64,000 bases of DNA from Corbicula japonica (GCA_038501625.1 JAZAYU010000202.1:558001-622000), one strand, 5' to 3'. Positions 11,929 through 22,604 are shown, numbered from the stretch's first letter. Program-made: numbers and translations. Notes: a model not told the origin generated them from the sequence alone.

Positions 11929-12089
11929 AGATTCCAGGACTGCCAGTTGTTGGAACTGTAGAGAATCTAACAGCAAACAACTCCTGGAAGAGCCAGCTTA
12001 TTCCATTCAGTGCAGAGAAATACGGTCCAAAGGATCTTGAGCTTGTTTGGCAGATAACTGCTCCAGAGGGTCAGCTTATCACATACTAT
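11929..12089 (+). CDS. exon 6: cysteine-free CUB-like domain, N-terminal half
   Basis: Acceptor TCCAACAG, donor GTAAGT, phase 1 to phase 0, as in the first half of the other CUBs. The product (EIPGLPVVGTVENLTANNSW ... LELVWQITAPEGQLITYY) has no cysteine but keeps the W-x-I-x-A-P-E-G signature. A CUB assignment rests on this signature and on the shared intron phases. Confidence 0.75.
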
Positions 12090-12288
12090 GTAAGTATCCA
12101 GTGATTGAAATACTTGTCATTTTCTGTTTTAACCTTGGCTGTTACTTCACTATAATACTATGGGATCACTTTATTTCATGCAAGTTTTGTTTCTGTTAAT
12201 GTTTTGAGCATTGAAAATGAATAAATTGATATCGTGAGCAAACTTTGATTTAATGGAATAAGATATACAAGAAACACACTTAGCATGA

Positions 12289-12767
12289 ATTTAAATTTTC
12301 CGTTTCTAGACGGCGATGTTCCTCGTGCAACTTCTTACGGGGTTTATATCTTACAGCTTGTTCGCTTTTCAAGAGCTTGCAACGATGTGAATGATTTCAA
12401 TGAACGTAATCTTTGCATTACAGAAAAACTTTTAAAACAAGGTTATCGGTATCACAAATTAAGGAAAACCTTTTGCAAGTTTTATCGCAGATATCCAGAT
12501 CTAATTCATAAATACAGCTGCAGTTTAAAATCACTATTGCAACAAGGAATTTCACAGCCAGTTTTTTATGGAGATTTAATTTATAAACTTAAGAAGATAA
12601 AAGGCGATGTTAATTTCTCCCGGTTATTCGTAAAAGCCATCTGTAAATTTAAAAAGAAAGGTTACCAACATGATATTTTACAGCGCTCATCAGGCCTGGT
12701 GATTAACCCATCTACAGTTGATCATTATGCTTACCTCTTTGGTTACACGACGGTGGCAGGGGTGTAA
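12289..12767 (+). pseudogene. Naiad RT, C-terminal fragment (5'-truncated tandem copy)
   Basis: About 159 codons open to TAA, starting within NFPFLDGDVPRATSYGVYI, the region just after the RT catalytic core. Includes GYRYHKLRKTFCKFYRR and LLQQGISQPVFYGDLIYK, which also occur in the full copy at 16466-16938. No catalytic residues are present, so the fragment has no activity by itself. Confidence 0.85.
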
Positions 12768-13291
12768 GAGTTTATGAAAGTTTATGGGGAAATCTTTTCT
12801 TAAAAGAACCTAAAAGCTCGATTTGTTTCTTTTATCCCTGTCATCGTGTTCTTGCTGATTTTACTCCAGGTGCTCTGGTCTCGGAAAGATCATTGAGTAC
12901 CCACCCTTTGGCTTTGCAATGCTATTAAATTCTTATGTTTATATGTTTGTATGCTTTTGCATGCAACATTGTTGAGCTGATGGGTGGGTTGGAGTTATTT
13001 CACCAAGACAATTTGTACTTGTTTTGTGATACGAGAACCTGTTGGGGCAAGTGTGAGGTTGGTGCACCCTAGAACCTGGTTTAAACCCCCAGTGGCAATT
13101 TGTTTTGCCACTGACCGTTCCAAGGCGGTATCCCCAAAGGTTCTCTTGTTTATTAATTGTTTGTGGCGTCCTATTTGAATTGACATACATATATAAAACA
13201 TGCGCTCTCTCTATCTTCCTCTCTTCTTTTTCGCAGCGTGGGGAGGCTGTGTTTTTTGAGTGTGGCGATTCCTGATATGCATATGTTGCTT
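12768..13291 (+). other. Naiad 3' UTR of the truncated copy
   Basis: Nearly identical to 16939-17460. It contains a long-range hairpin between GAGAACC (13033-13039) and GGTTCTC (13139-13145), with an inner GTGGCAA/TTGCCAC stem. It ends GATATGCATATGTTGC and a T run, where the next unit begins. Confidence 0.75.
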
Positions 13292-13726
13292 TTTTATAAT
13301 CACAGTAGTTTTGTCTGTGCTGTGTGGCGGCCGTAAAACGTCTCCCCGTACTTTCAATCAATACTGTTATCGTTTCATCCCTCAGGGATTGTATTTTACA
13401 GTCATTTTTCACACCCCTCCCCACTCACCCAAATACTCTTATATACCACATTGAAGGTTGTATGTTCACCGACCTTCTGTTATATTTAAATGGTATTATT
13501 CTTGTGTATTATCTGGTTACAGAATTGGGCCTTTGTATATACTCGGAAGCACCATTTACAGTCCCATTTATTATTTAGGGATCAGTGATTCTACATGTCA
13601 ATATTTTTAGATTGTTCTGCGTGCTATTTATAGAAAAAACCATAAGCGCGCAAACATTTACGTCATGTATTGCATGGTGAGGTCACTTAAAAACTTGCGA
13701 TATGACTGAAGGTCGCTAATCATATA
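13292..13726 (+). other. Naiad long unit, 5' non-coding part
   Basis: Lies between the 3' end of the upstream tandem copy and the first open frame, so it is probably the 5' UTR of the long unit. The piece 13321-13350 (GTGTGGCGGCCGTAAA then CCCCGTAC) is also found reverse-complemented near 36806-36835. A TTTTTTTCAG at 13733-13742 just before the ATG at 13754 could be a splice acceptor. Confidence 0.5.
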
Positions 13727-14170
13727 ATGGTATTTTTTTCAGACAAAATAATCATGGCGTTTAAAATAAAAGGAAACATTTTAACTCCCAGGCTATCTTC
13801 TGCGTCTTCTGTCCATATTCCGGCTAAATTAAATACTTTCAAATACATGCAACCGTCAATTTGTTTATCTCCAATAAATTTATCTTCGGCTACTTCCGTC
13901 ATTGTGACCGGTTTGCAAAGTGCACAATGTACCCATTTATTTAAAAATAATTTAAAAATAAAATTGTCACCTATCAAATCTCATATTCTTAAAAAATATA
14001 ACATTTCCACGCCTATAAAACTAAACGACGGAAGACGCAGATCGTATCCTTTTATATACAAGTGTAATTTAAAGAGGTATAGGTGCTGTAGTTTTTTAAA
14101 ATGTAGCTCGACTATAAAATCAACTGTTAATGGAAGAACTTTTTCAGTAAATATTAATTCAGATATTGAT

Positions 14171-14173
14171 TGA
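14171..14173 (+). other. in-frame TGA, candidate selenocysteine codon 1
   Basis: Follows NINSDID and precedes QTDNIIYVL, where Penelope-type endonucleases have a cysteine ahead of the first GIY-YIG strand. Interpretation as selenocysteine rests on clustering with three other TGAs at cysteine sites and on published selenoprotein Naiads in clams. Confidence 0.6.
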
Positions 14174-14203
14174 CAAACAGATAATATAATTTATGTTTTA
14201 ACT

Positions 14204-14206
14204 TGA
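14204..14206 (+). other. in-frame TGA, candidate selenocysteine codon 2
   Basis: Reads IIYVLT-TGA-NALDCGIQYVGQT. This is the first cysteine of the pair between the two halves of the GIY-YIG motif (part of the CCHH zinc-binding set of Penelope endonucleases). Confidence 0.65.
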
Positions 14207-14518
14207 AATGCTTTAGATTGTGGCATTCAATATGTAGGACAGACGGGACGCCCTTTAAAAACACGTTTTAGTCAGCACTGTTCTAAAATACGAAACAATA
14301 ATAAAATCAATACATATTTATATAAACATTTTAAACAATCAGGCCACACTTTAAAACACGTTAGTATTCAACCTGTGGAAAAAATTATATTTGATAACAG
14401 TGCTTCAAGAGCATTTAAAATTAGAGCAAGACTTGTTTCAGAAGATAATTGGATAAAAAAACTACAAACTCCTTATCCACTTGGTTTAAATGATAATATT
14501 TATCAAGAAGGCAACATT

Positions 14519-14521
14519 TAA
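14519..14521 (+). other. in-frame TAA, disabling
   Basis: Interrupts the frame after IYQEGNI, at the end of the endonuclease domain, before KKPDFDIFGLL. TAA cannot be a selenocysteine codon, so this is ordinary decay. Confidence 0.75.
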
Positions 14522-15070
14522 AAAAAACCTGATTTTGACATTTTTGGATTGCTTCAAATACGAAAACGAAAATCGAGGTCACATGGGATAAGGACTAATG
14601 GTAACATCAATAGAAAATCACGTGTTCATTGTTCTATTCATGACCTTCAAAATATTTTAAAACATTCTGGAAGACATGCTATGCTGTCGCGTTTAGCTTC
14701 TCTTTCTATTTCAAGTTTACAAAAAGTGGATAAGGAAGCCGATGATATTGTTATTAGAACTCATCCACTTTATGAGGTTGCAAGCCTTACTCAGTGTTAC
14801 ACTCGGCATGTTCTAAGACCACATATTGACTTGGAATCTGATCACCAAAGACATTTCCTTAAAATTTCATTTTTAAATAAAGGCATAGATTTTATTGACC
14901 TTCCAAGTATATTTAAAGATAAAACTGTTGAATCGGCTATACCTAATTATTTCAAGAATACTGAAACACCCATCGTTTGTTATAAATATAACAAGCCTAT
15001 TAGAAACACAATTTTCAATTACAACAAAATTACCTCGGATATACAGATTGTTGAAAACACACCATTATCT

Positions 15071-15073
15071 TGA
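15071..15073 (+). other. in-frame TGA, candidate selenocysteine codon 3 in the CxC motif
   Basis: Reads NTPLS-TGA-DCSNSKFCYQPAGH. Naiad elements have a characteristic CxC motif linking endonuclease and RT; here the first cysteine is TGA. Confidence 0.65.
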
Positions 15074-15484
15074 GACTGTTCTAATTCAAAATTTTGCTAT
15101 CAACCTGCCGGTCATATCGTTACAGGGGATCTAAATGTTATCAAAGACTTTAGAATCCGCAATTTAATTTCAAAAGGTCCAAAATACAGAATTCCATCGG
15201 ACATCGACTTTAATACCTGTCGCGCGGAAATTGCAGAGTCTTTAAACTCTTTTTGCAATTAATGGTGTAAACGAGAACATGCTGAGCCTAATGCTCTTTC
15301 AAACTGGAAAAAACAAATATTCAAAATAATTGACACTCGTATATCCTTCTATAAAAGAAACATAGCTTTACTACCACCTAGACCTCGTTTTAACTTTCGT
15401 CATTTGAAAAAAGGTATTCAAGATTTTCACAACAAATTTGTTTTAACACCTGCTGATAAGGCTTCAAATAATGTTATTATAGTG

Positions 15485-15487
15485 TGA
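15485..15487 (+). other. in-frame TGA, candidate selenocysteine codon 4
   Basis: Reads PADKASNNVIIV-TGA-RIHYINV. Relatives commonly have a cysteine after the V-V-V/I-I-V strand at this place near the start of the RT. Confidence 0.6.
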
Positions 15488-16938
15488 CGTATTCACTATA
15501 TAAATGTTCAAACTGAAGAGCTTAATAGCACTACTGCTTATACACTGACTTCTTCATCTGAGAGTGATATTGTTACTGCACACACTCTACAAATTACAAA
15601 ATTTAGAATCAGTGTTGAGCCTAAACAAGACAAAGTACCTACTATGTATTGGTTGCCTAAAATGCACAAAACACCGTACAAAGCAAGATTTATCGCTAAC
15701 TCTAGTTCTTGTACTACAACAAAGTTATCCGTGCTCTTAACATCTTGTCTTACAGCTATAAAAGAACATGTAATTAGGTATTGCGAAAAAGTTTTTGAAA
15801 CTACTGGCAAAAATTTATTTTGGTCTATAAAAAATTCAAATGACGTTTTGAAGAAACTTAAATCAAATAATTTTCAGGCGTTCTGTTTGTCTACATATGA
15901 TTTTTCTACCTTGTATACTTCTCTCCCTCATAATTTAATAAGAGACAAGCTAACCAGTCTCATTGAAAAAACTTTTGCTAGAGAAAATAAAACATTTATT
16001 GCTTGTAATGAACATAGGGCATTCTTTACAGATGGTTCTTATGATAATTATACTTCATGGACCTGTCAAGACCTTATCCAGGCGCTCACATTTTTATTGG
16101 ATAATATTTATTTGAGATTTGGTACCTCTATTTATAAACAAGTAATAGGCATTCCAATGGGTACTAATTGTGCACCCCTTGTTGCTGATCTGTTTTTATA
16201 CTGTTATCTCTTTCTACCGAACATCAAGATGATATTATTACAGCTTTTAACAACACCTCGAGGTACCTTGATGATTTATTAAATATAGATAATAACCATT
16301 TTCCATCACTGGTTAATAAGATTTGTCCTAAAGAACTACAGCTTAACAAAGCGAACACTTCAGAAAAGCAAGCAAACTTCCTTGATTTAAATCTATCCAT
16401 CAAAAATGGTTACGTCACTACTAAAATTTATGATAAAAGAGATGATTTTAATTTTAATATAGTAAATTTTCCGTTTCTAGACGGCGATGTTCCTCGTGCA
16501 ACTTCTTACGGGGTTTATATCTCACAGCTTGTTCGCTTTTCAAGAGCTTGCAACGATGTGAATGATTTCAATGAACGTAATCTTTGCATTGCAGAAAAAC
16601 TTTTAAAACATGGTTATCGGTATCACAAATTAAGGAAAACCTTTTGCAAGTTTTATCGCCGATATCCAGATCTAATTCATAAATACAGCTGCAGTTTAAA
16701 ATCACTATTGCAACAAGGAATTTCACAGCCAGTTTTTTATGGAGATTTAATTTATAAACTTAAGAAGATAAAAGGCGATGTTAATTTCTCCCGGTTATTC
16801 GTAAAAGCCATCTGTAAATTTAAAAAGAAAGGTTACCAACATGATATTTTACAGCGCTCTGCAGGCCTGGTGATTAACCCATCTACAGTTGATCATTATG
16901 CTTACCTCTTTGGTTACACGACGGTGGCAGGGGTGTAA

Positions 16939-17466
16939 GAGTTTATGAAAGTTTATGGGGAAATCTTTTCTTAAAAGAACCTAAAAGCTCGATTTGTTTC
17001 TTTTATCCCTGTCATCGTGTTCTTGCTGATTTTACTCCAGGTGCTCTGGTCTCGGAAAGATCATTGAGTACCCGCCCTTTGGCTTTGCAATGCTATTAAA
17101 TTCTTATGTTTATATGTTTGTATGCTTTTGCATGCAACATTGTTGAGCTGATGGGTGGGTTGGAGTTATTTCACCAAGACAATTTGTACTTGTTTTGTGA
17201 TACGAGAACCTGTTGGGGCAAGTGTGAGGTTGGTGCACCCTAGAACCTGGTTTAAACCCCCAGTGGCATTTTTTTTTGCCACTGACCGTTCCAAGGCGGT
17301 ATCCCCAAAGGTTCTCTTGTTTATTAATTGTTTGTGGCGTCCTATTTGAATTGACATACATATATAAAACATGCGCTCTCTCTATCTTCCTCTCTTCTTT
17401 TTCGCTGCGTGGGGAGGCTGTGTTTTTTGAGTGTGGCGATTCCTGATATGCATATGTTGCTTTTTT
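16939..17466 (+). other. Naiad 3' UTR with conserved hairpin (full copy)
   Basis: Contains the same folding region as the upstream copy: GAGAACC at 17204-17210 pairs with GGTTCTC at 17310-17316. GTGGCA / TGCCAC form an inner stem. The outer stem also survives in the copies at 26760-27615 and 33071-34234. A SECIS element would be expected in this region if the TGAs are selenocysteines, but I could not place a canonical core by eye. Confidence 0.6.
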
Positions 17467-17725
17467 TTGCACATAATCATACATGTGATAAAATGCCAAA
17501 ACTGGAAATTGCACAGATAATAAGTAACATTTAATCTAATCATGTAATGGCTCATGTTATAAGGAAAGCAATTATCACAGTACAGGAAAAGGATTTAGAA
17601 AAAAACTAGTTAAAAGATTTAGGTGAAATTCACAGTTGTATGTGCAACATTTTCTAAAAAGCCTAAAGGTTTTACAGATACAACAAAATATTCTTAGAAA
17701 CAAGACCAGCTATTTGTTTTTTCAG

Positions 17726-17903
17726 CTGGACCTTGCTGCATATACTAACAAAGGTTTTGATGATATCAAATATAAAATTATGGTTGGAGATATGATGCAA
17801 GAAATACAGTATAGATATTACTACACAACTCCCAACAACAACTTCAAAGTCACCTCCATGATGGTTCCAATCAATGGTGATGTCTCTGTTAAATATGCTA
17901 TAG
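17726..17903 (+). CDS. exon 7: cysteine-free CUB-like domain, C-terminal half
   Basis: Acceptor GTTTTTTCAG, donor GTCAGT, phase 0 to phase 1. The product (LDLAAYTNKGFDDIKYKI ... FKVTSMMVPINGDVSVKYAIG) pairs with exon 6 across the Naiad-filled intron. No cysteines. Confidence 0.75.
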
Positions 17904-18293
17904 GTCAGTATCATTCTTATATATGTTATGCTCTGAAATGTGTTGTGTGTGTTTCAGTTAATGGTAGAAGTACAGCAAATTAAATAGACATGAATGCTAT
18001 GTAAAAGTATCTTACACAGTTGTAGTTGTTGTTTGGGATGAACAAATGTAATGCTATTGCCATTTTTAAAGCATAGCCGTAGTCAGATTAGTCTATTTAT
18101 AATTTTACCATCAATACAACTAGCAAACTTAAAGCTGACAAACAGATTTGTTCTATTGTTGTCATATGATCTGAAAATCAGAGTTAGTCAGTATGAATAA
18201 GCCTCATCTTTTTCAAGATGTTGAGGTCACACAATGGTGTTGCAATTTTAATGTGGTGTGTCTGCTTTTCCGACTGAAAAAATTACTGACAAT

Positions 18294-18444
18294 CAGGGCC
18301 CAAGATCATAAAACTAAGATTGGAGACCAGTCTGCAATCTCAAGCATCTGATTGGCTGAAAATGCAACCAGTCACTATTTCAAGTAATCAAATGCTTGAG
18401 ATTTGAGACTGGTCTCCAGACTTTGCTGAATAATTTTGGGCCCA
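18294..18444. repeat. dispersed inverted repeat (GGGCCCAAGATCATAAAA family)
   Basis: A compact copy: GGGCCCAAGATCATAAAACT, GGAGACCAGTCT, ATCTCAAGCATCTGATTGG, then ATGCTTGAGATTTGAGACTG and TTTGGGCCCA as complement. It can fold into a ~150-nt hairpin. Confidence 0.75.
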
Positions 18445-18649
18445 GATCTTTTCTGTTACTTACTTAGACACAGTTGTATCAAGTGATCTGTTTTCATGCA
18501 GATTAGTTCTGTTCTGAAAATATTATTATATTCTTACTTGAACATTATGTGATCTGAACAATTAAAGTTCTTTCAGTACTTTTAATGACTTATATTTTAT
18601 AACAAACTGTTAGTCCTTTCCTCCATAAAACATGGATATTATGTTGACA

Positions 18650-18800
18650 AACAGTGTAGATTTAGATCAGCCGGAACATCCGTGCTATCTGATCAGAATC
18701 TTCACTGTTCACTTTTAGATTCACTAAGTTATTTCTGACCAAGATATGACCGATGCTGATCCAGATCAGATGCTACAGGTAAGTCAGCTGATCAGGATCT
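18650..18800. repeat. dispersed repeat (GTGTAGATCC...TGATCAG family)
   Basis: CAGTGTAGATTTAGATCAGC, then CATCCGTGCTATCTGATCAG and CACTGTTCAC, followed by a partly inverted second half (CCGATGCTGATCCAGATC). Copies are scattered over the window, e.g. 25150, 40790, 47510, 61995. Confidence 0.65.
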
Positions 18801-19019
18801 GAATCTCTCTCTCTGAATCTGCCATATACTCCAGACCCTCTTAACAGAGTATTACGTGGAGTGCGCAGTCTGAATGTTTTGGGAGTAGCATTAGATTTAA
18901 ATTAAAAGGTGTAAATTTTAGTGGTAGTTTTGGTTGGTTCCTGTAATTTACTCGAAGACTCCTTACAAGCAGAAAAGCAAGAAGAAGCTTACAGGAAGCT
19001 AGAAGTACTTGTCTTTATT

Positions 19020-21412
19020 TTAGTTTACCCAGGGTACTACAAAAAGAAGAAAGATTAATAATAGATGATGATTGAATGATGTGGATGAGAAACAAATGGT
19101 CTGATGGGAATGAAGGATGAGGATGAAGGTTGATGATTATTTGTAGCACTCTGGGTTAGAAACAATGGCTATACAGCCTTGCCTTGAATAAGGCAAGGCT
19201 GTCTGCCTGAGTGATGTCCGGTGGTAGACTATTCCAGATCTTCGCCGTACGTGGGAAGAATGAATGCCTATGCCCGTCGACCCTGGAGAAGGGGATACTG
19301 TATCTGTGTCTCTGTGTTTTATGTATGTATTGAGGGAACTGGATCCTTACTAGGTTTTGTTGGATTTTATAAAACATACATAATGATGCTACTTTACGGC
19401 ATTTTTCTAGTGTAGGTAAATTGATCTTATTAAGTAATAAGGTAATGCTGCTTGTATAACTGTAGTCATTAAAAATAAATCTAACGGCACGATGCTGAAC
19501 CATTTCTATCTGATTTATGTACTTCTTTGGCCAGGGATCCCAGACGGAGGCACAATACTCCAAACAAGGGCGAACATATGTCCTATAGGCTATTTTTGCA
19601 GTTTTGGGATATCAGTTTGGATATTTCTTTTGATGAATTTGAGGATGTTGTTAGCTTTAGTTGTGAGATTGTTGATGCGTTTAGCCCAAGAGATGGTTGA
19701 ATAGATTGTTACTCCAAGATACTTTCCGAGTGAGGAAGATTGAAGTGTTACGCCATGAAATTTGTAAGGAAAGATGATGGGCTTTTTTCTGTTTGTGACC
19801 CGTAACACTTCACATTTTTCAGGATTGAAGGACATCAGCCATTCTTCCTCCCACGATTGAAGCTTGTCTAGGTCTGTTTGTAATGTGTGGCAATCATCTA
19901 TGGATGTAATGGTCAGATAGGCTATGGTGTCATCGGCAAAAAGTCGGATGTTACTGACAATGTCAACTGGCATGTCATTGATATAAATAAGAAAAAGACA
20001 GGGGCCCAGGACTCCTGATAGGATCCCACAGCTCGATGACATTTCGCCGTCAAGGACAACCTTCTGAGTGCGATCAGATAAGAATGATTTGATCCAAGAA
20101 ATTACAGTTTGATCGACACCGATTCTGTTTAGTTTCAGAAGAAGTCTTTGGTGATCAACTTTATCAAAGGCCTTACTAAAGTCCATGATGATAACATCAG
20201 TTTGTTTACTTGAGTTTATTGTGTCGTGTAAATCTTGTACGAACTGGATGAGTTGAGTTTCACAACTTAATTTAGATCTGAAGCCATGTTGATTTTTATA
20301 TAGGAGAGTATTGCTATCTAAGAATGGCATAATATTTGATACTAGAATGTGTTCCATGATGTTACAGCCAATACATGTAAGAGAGATGGGCCTATAGTTA
20401 GAAGGATTAGTCCTTGACCCTTTCTTGAAGACAGGGCTCACAGATGCGTTTTTTTCCAATCAGTAAGAATGTTGCCTTCAGCAAGTGATGTGGCAAATAT
20501 GTCTGGAAGGATGGGGGCTATGGGCTGGTGAAGCTCTTTAAGAACTCTCGGGGAAATGCTGTCCGGGCCACATGCCTTGGTAGGGTTGAGCTGTTTCAGT
20601 TTTTTCATTACCCCAGTCACTGAAATTGTTATATTAGGCATTTTTTATTTAAAAAGGTTAGAAGGAATGAGCATTTCAGTAATATGACTTAGTTTTAGGG
20701 GCTGAGGGGTTGTGAAAGCAGACTGGAATTTATTTAGTATGTTAGCTTTGTCTTGCGAGAAAGTAAAGGTGTTTCCTTCTGATTTAAGGGAGAATATACT
20801 ATTACTGTCAGATTTGTTCTGTTTAATTAATGTCCAAAAAACGTTTACTCGGTTTAGGTTTTTCTTCATGTGTGTTTTCATCTACAAGAATTTTCTCAAG
20901 GTAGGAATTGTATGAAGTACGTATTTTACTTTGAATCAGATGTTTAATTTCTTTTAATTTACTTGACTTCTTGTTTTGTTTGTTTTTACTATAAAGTTTA
21001 TCACGTTTAAGCATTAGTCTTTTGATTTCTTTTGTAATCCAAGGGAGGTTTTCTTTATTTTTACAAAGTTTTGAAGGAACATGTTTTTCTGTGAGTTTTT
21101 TAAGTATATTTTTGAAAACTGTCCATTTGTCTCTGTGTTCTGTTTTTCTGTGGTCTTAAAGTACGAGTCTTGTTGGTCATACTTGTCATTGCAGAAGGCT
21201 TCCCAATCTGCTTCATTATATAACAATATCTTTCTTGGTTTCTGGGAACGACTGCCTGAGTTTATTAGGAGTTCATGGTGTATGATGTCGTGGTCACCAA
21301 GTCCAAGAGATGGTAAACTATGGATGTTTTGAACTAAGTTTGGGTTATTTGTTAGGAACAGGTCAAGGATATTTGGACCCCTGGTGGGATCTGCTCTGGA
21401 TGCACGCCTAAA
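19020..21412 (-). mobile_element. 5'-truncated LINE (Jockey/CR1-like non-LTR retrotransposon)
   Basis: Minus-strand coding parts in several frames run in LINE order from 21412 to 19156, followed by a 3' UTR to about 19020. The upstream end keeps only the end of the endonuclease (GPNILDLFLTNNPNLVQ, GLGDHDIIHHELL), so it is 5'-truncated as is typical of LINEs. It lies in the intron before exon 8, and its truncated end is about 45 bp from the exon 8 acceptor. Confidence 0.8.
19156..21412 (-). pseudogene. LINE ORF2: endonuclease tail, reverse transcriptase, C-terminal region, frameshifted
   Basis: In translation order: endonuclease tail (21412-21230), linker (21226-20645), RT start (KKLKQLNPTKACGPDSIS at 20600-20545), RT core (NYRPISLTCIGC; VIIMDFSKAFDKVDH; LSGVLGPCLFLIYINDMP; RLFADDTIAYL with the FADD catalytic box), then the thumb and C-terminal region (SLGKYLGVTI; LEYCASVWDPW or similar; KIWNSLPPDI) ending at 19156. 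The frame breaks at about 21014, 20881, 20641, 20450 and 19575, so it cannot make a whole protein. Confidence 0.8.
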
Positions 21413-21457
21413 ACATGTATATATGTACAGGACTTGGTATTGTTGGACATTTTTCAG

Positions 21458-21654
21458 GTTGTGGCATGGACATTCCGGTATCTGCTAGCTATGGTATGAT
21501 TATTTCACCATCTCCAATACCCAATAACATTCAGTGTACCTGGAACCTAGCAAGTGATTTGTCTGTATCAAGGGGCATGGCCCTGAAATTCTTCCAACTT
21601 GATCTTCAAAGTGATCCAAGGACAATTGAGATAAAGTCAATGGATAAATTTGAG
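21458..21654 (+). CDS. exon 8: third CUB domain, N-terminal half
   Basis: Acceptor ATTTTTCAG, donor GTAAGC, phase 1 to phase 0. It has the clear CUB start GCGMDIPVSASYGMIISPSP and IQCTWNL with the first disulfide pair. A second GTAAGC follows at 21681 after a short repeat of the exon end (TTTGAGGTAAGCAT), which could act as an alternative donor. Confidence 0.83.
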
Positions 21655-22444
21655 GTAAGCATCTTTCCAGATAATTTGAGGTAAGCATGTTTTAAATAAT
21701 AAGGTAATAAATAGGGATTTATAAGTCTGTCAGTCTGATTCTGTCGCAAAAACTTTCTGCTTACAATAACTTGCTATTTATTTACAGGATTGTGATGTAG
21801 TCAAAGTCCTATTTAAAAGACTCATTCCCCTTATCGTATTAAGAATGTTGTCATGACAATGTAACATTGGCTTTACCTTATTACCTTTGCCTAATGTTTC
21901 TTCGTCAGATGAAATAGTTCATACTACAACAAAAATGTTTTGTATACAAAGTCTGTACTTTCACATTTGTTAGAATTATGCCATTTTTAGAAACATTATT
22001 ATGAAAGCATTAACATTGCCCTAAACTTTGCCATTCCTAATCATGATTCGACAATTCAGTGCTGGAGGCCTGAGATAGAGGCCAAGCAAAGCACTTTGGA
22101 AAAGCTAGGGCAGATTCAGATTCCAAAGTTTATTTCAATTTGAACACTTTAAAATCCTTGCCATAGATACATGAGGCAACATTGAAAGGGCTACTGGTTT
22201 TAAATTAAGATTTCATCCTCTGTTGGATTTATTGTTGGCCAGTTAAACCTTGTGATATATTAAGTTTTATTATGAATTTTACATAAACATGTATTTAATA
22301 GATATAAGTACACAACTGGTTACAGGTAATAAATAAGGTTGGTGTTCAAATAAACACACTTTATTAGTCAGAATGCATCAGGTAAACTTTCTCCGGCATT
22401 GAGCCATTTTATAGCTTTAAAAAGTGAAATTTTCTGAATTTCAG
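21655..22444. other. intron, nothing recognised
   Basis: AT-rich intron between the two halves of the third CUB. I see no repeat family or exon. Confidence 0.5.
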
Positions 22445-22604
22445 ATCTTCAAGGATAATTCCAGTACTGCATCTCTGCAACCAGTTGTTTTGTACAACGA
22501 TTCTGTAGACAATATCATTCATGCTCCTGGTGGAAGGTTCAGAATAGTCTTCAAGTCTGATCTGGCTTTGCAATCCAAGGGGTTCAAAATTGAATTTGGA
22601 ACAG
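22445..22604 (+). CDS. exon 9: third CUB domain, C-terminal half
   Basis: Acceptor GAATTTCAG, donor GTAGAA, phase 0 to phase 1. Product (IFKDNSSTASLQPVVLYNDS ... FRIVFKSDLALQSKGFKIEF) ends in the usual CUB strand G-F-x-I-x-F. No cysteines in this half. Confidence 0.83.

Larger units (their letters stand above)
13727..16938 (+). pseudogene. Naiad polyprotein: GIY-YIG endonuclease plus RT, with in-frame TGA codons
   Basis: From the ATG at 13727 or 13754 one frame runs to 16203. It has TGA at 14171, 14204, 15071 and 15485, and TAA at 14519 and 15260. The order is: cysteine-rich N-terminus (RCCSFLKC); GIY-YIG domain (IIYVL, then CGIQYVGQTGRPLKTRFSQH); a linker with the CxC-type site read as TGA-D-C at 15071; then RT motifs (MYWLPKMHKTPYKARFI, STYDFSTLYTSLPH, GIPMGTNCAPLVADLFLYCY). 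A 19-bp deletion at about 16204, relative to the expected sequence, shifts the frame; YLDDLL (16264-16281) and the C-terminus follow in the next frame to 16938. All four TGA codons fall where relatives are expected to have cysteine. The TAA codons and the shift make this copy inactive. Confidence 0.82.
12289..17466 (+). mobile_element. tandem Naiad-type Penelope-like retroelement
   Basis: A 5'-truncated unit (12289-13291) is followed head to tail by a long unit (about 13292-17466). Their shared ~1 kb 3' parts differ at only about ten positions by eye, so the insertion is recent. The long unit encodes an N-terminal GIY-YIG endonuclease and a C-terminal RT, the permuted order of Naiad elements; canonical endonuclease-bearing Penelope elements have the reverse order. 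Partial tandem copies acting as pseudo-LTRs are usual in this class. It sits in the intron between exons 6 and 7. The 3' ends finish in GATATGCATATGTTGC plus a T run. Confidence 0.85.

Noticed and set aside
12939..13424. Minus-strand open frame of 161 codons over the Naiad 3' UTR
   Set aside because: It recurs only because the UTR is repeated, has no domain signature and is antisense to the element.
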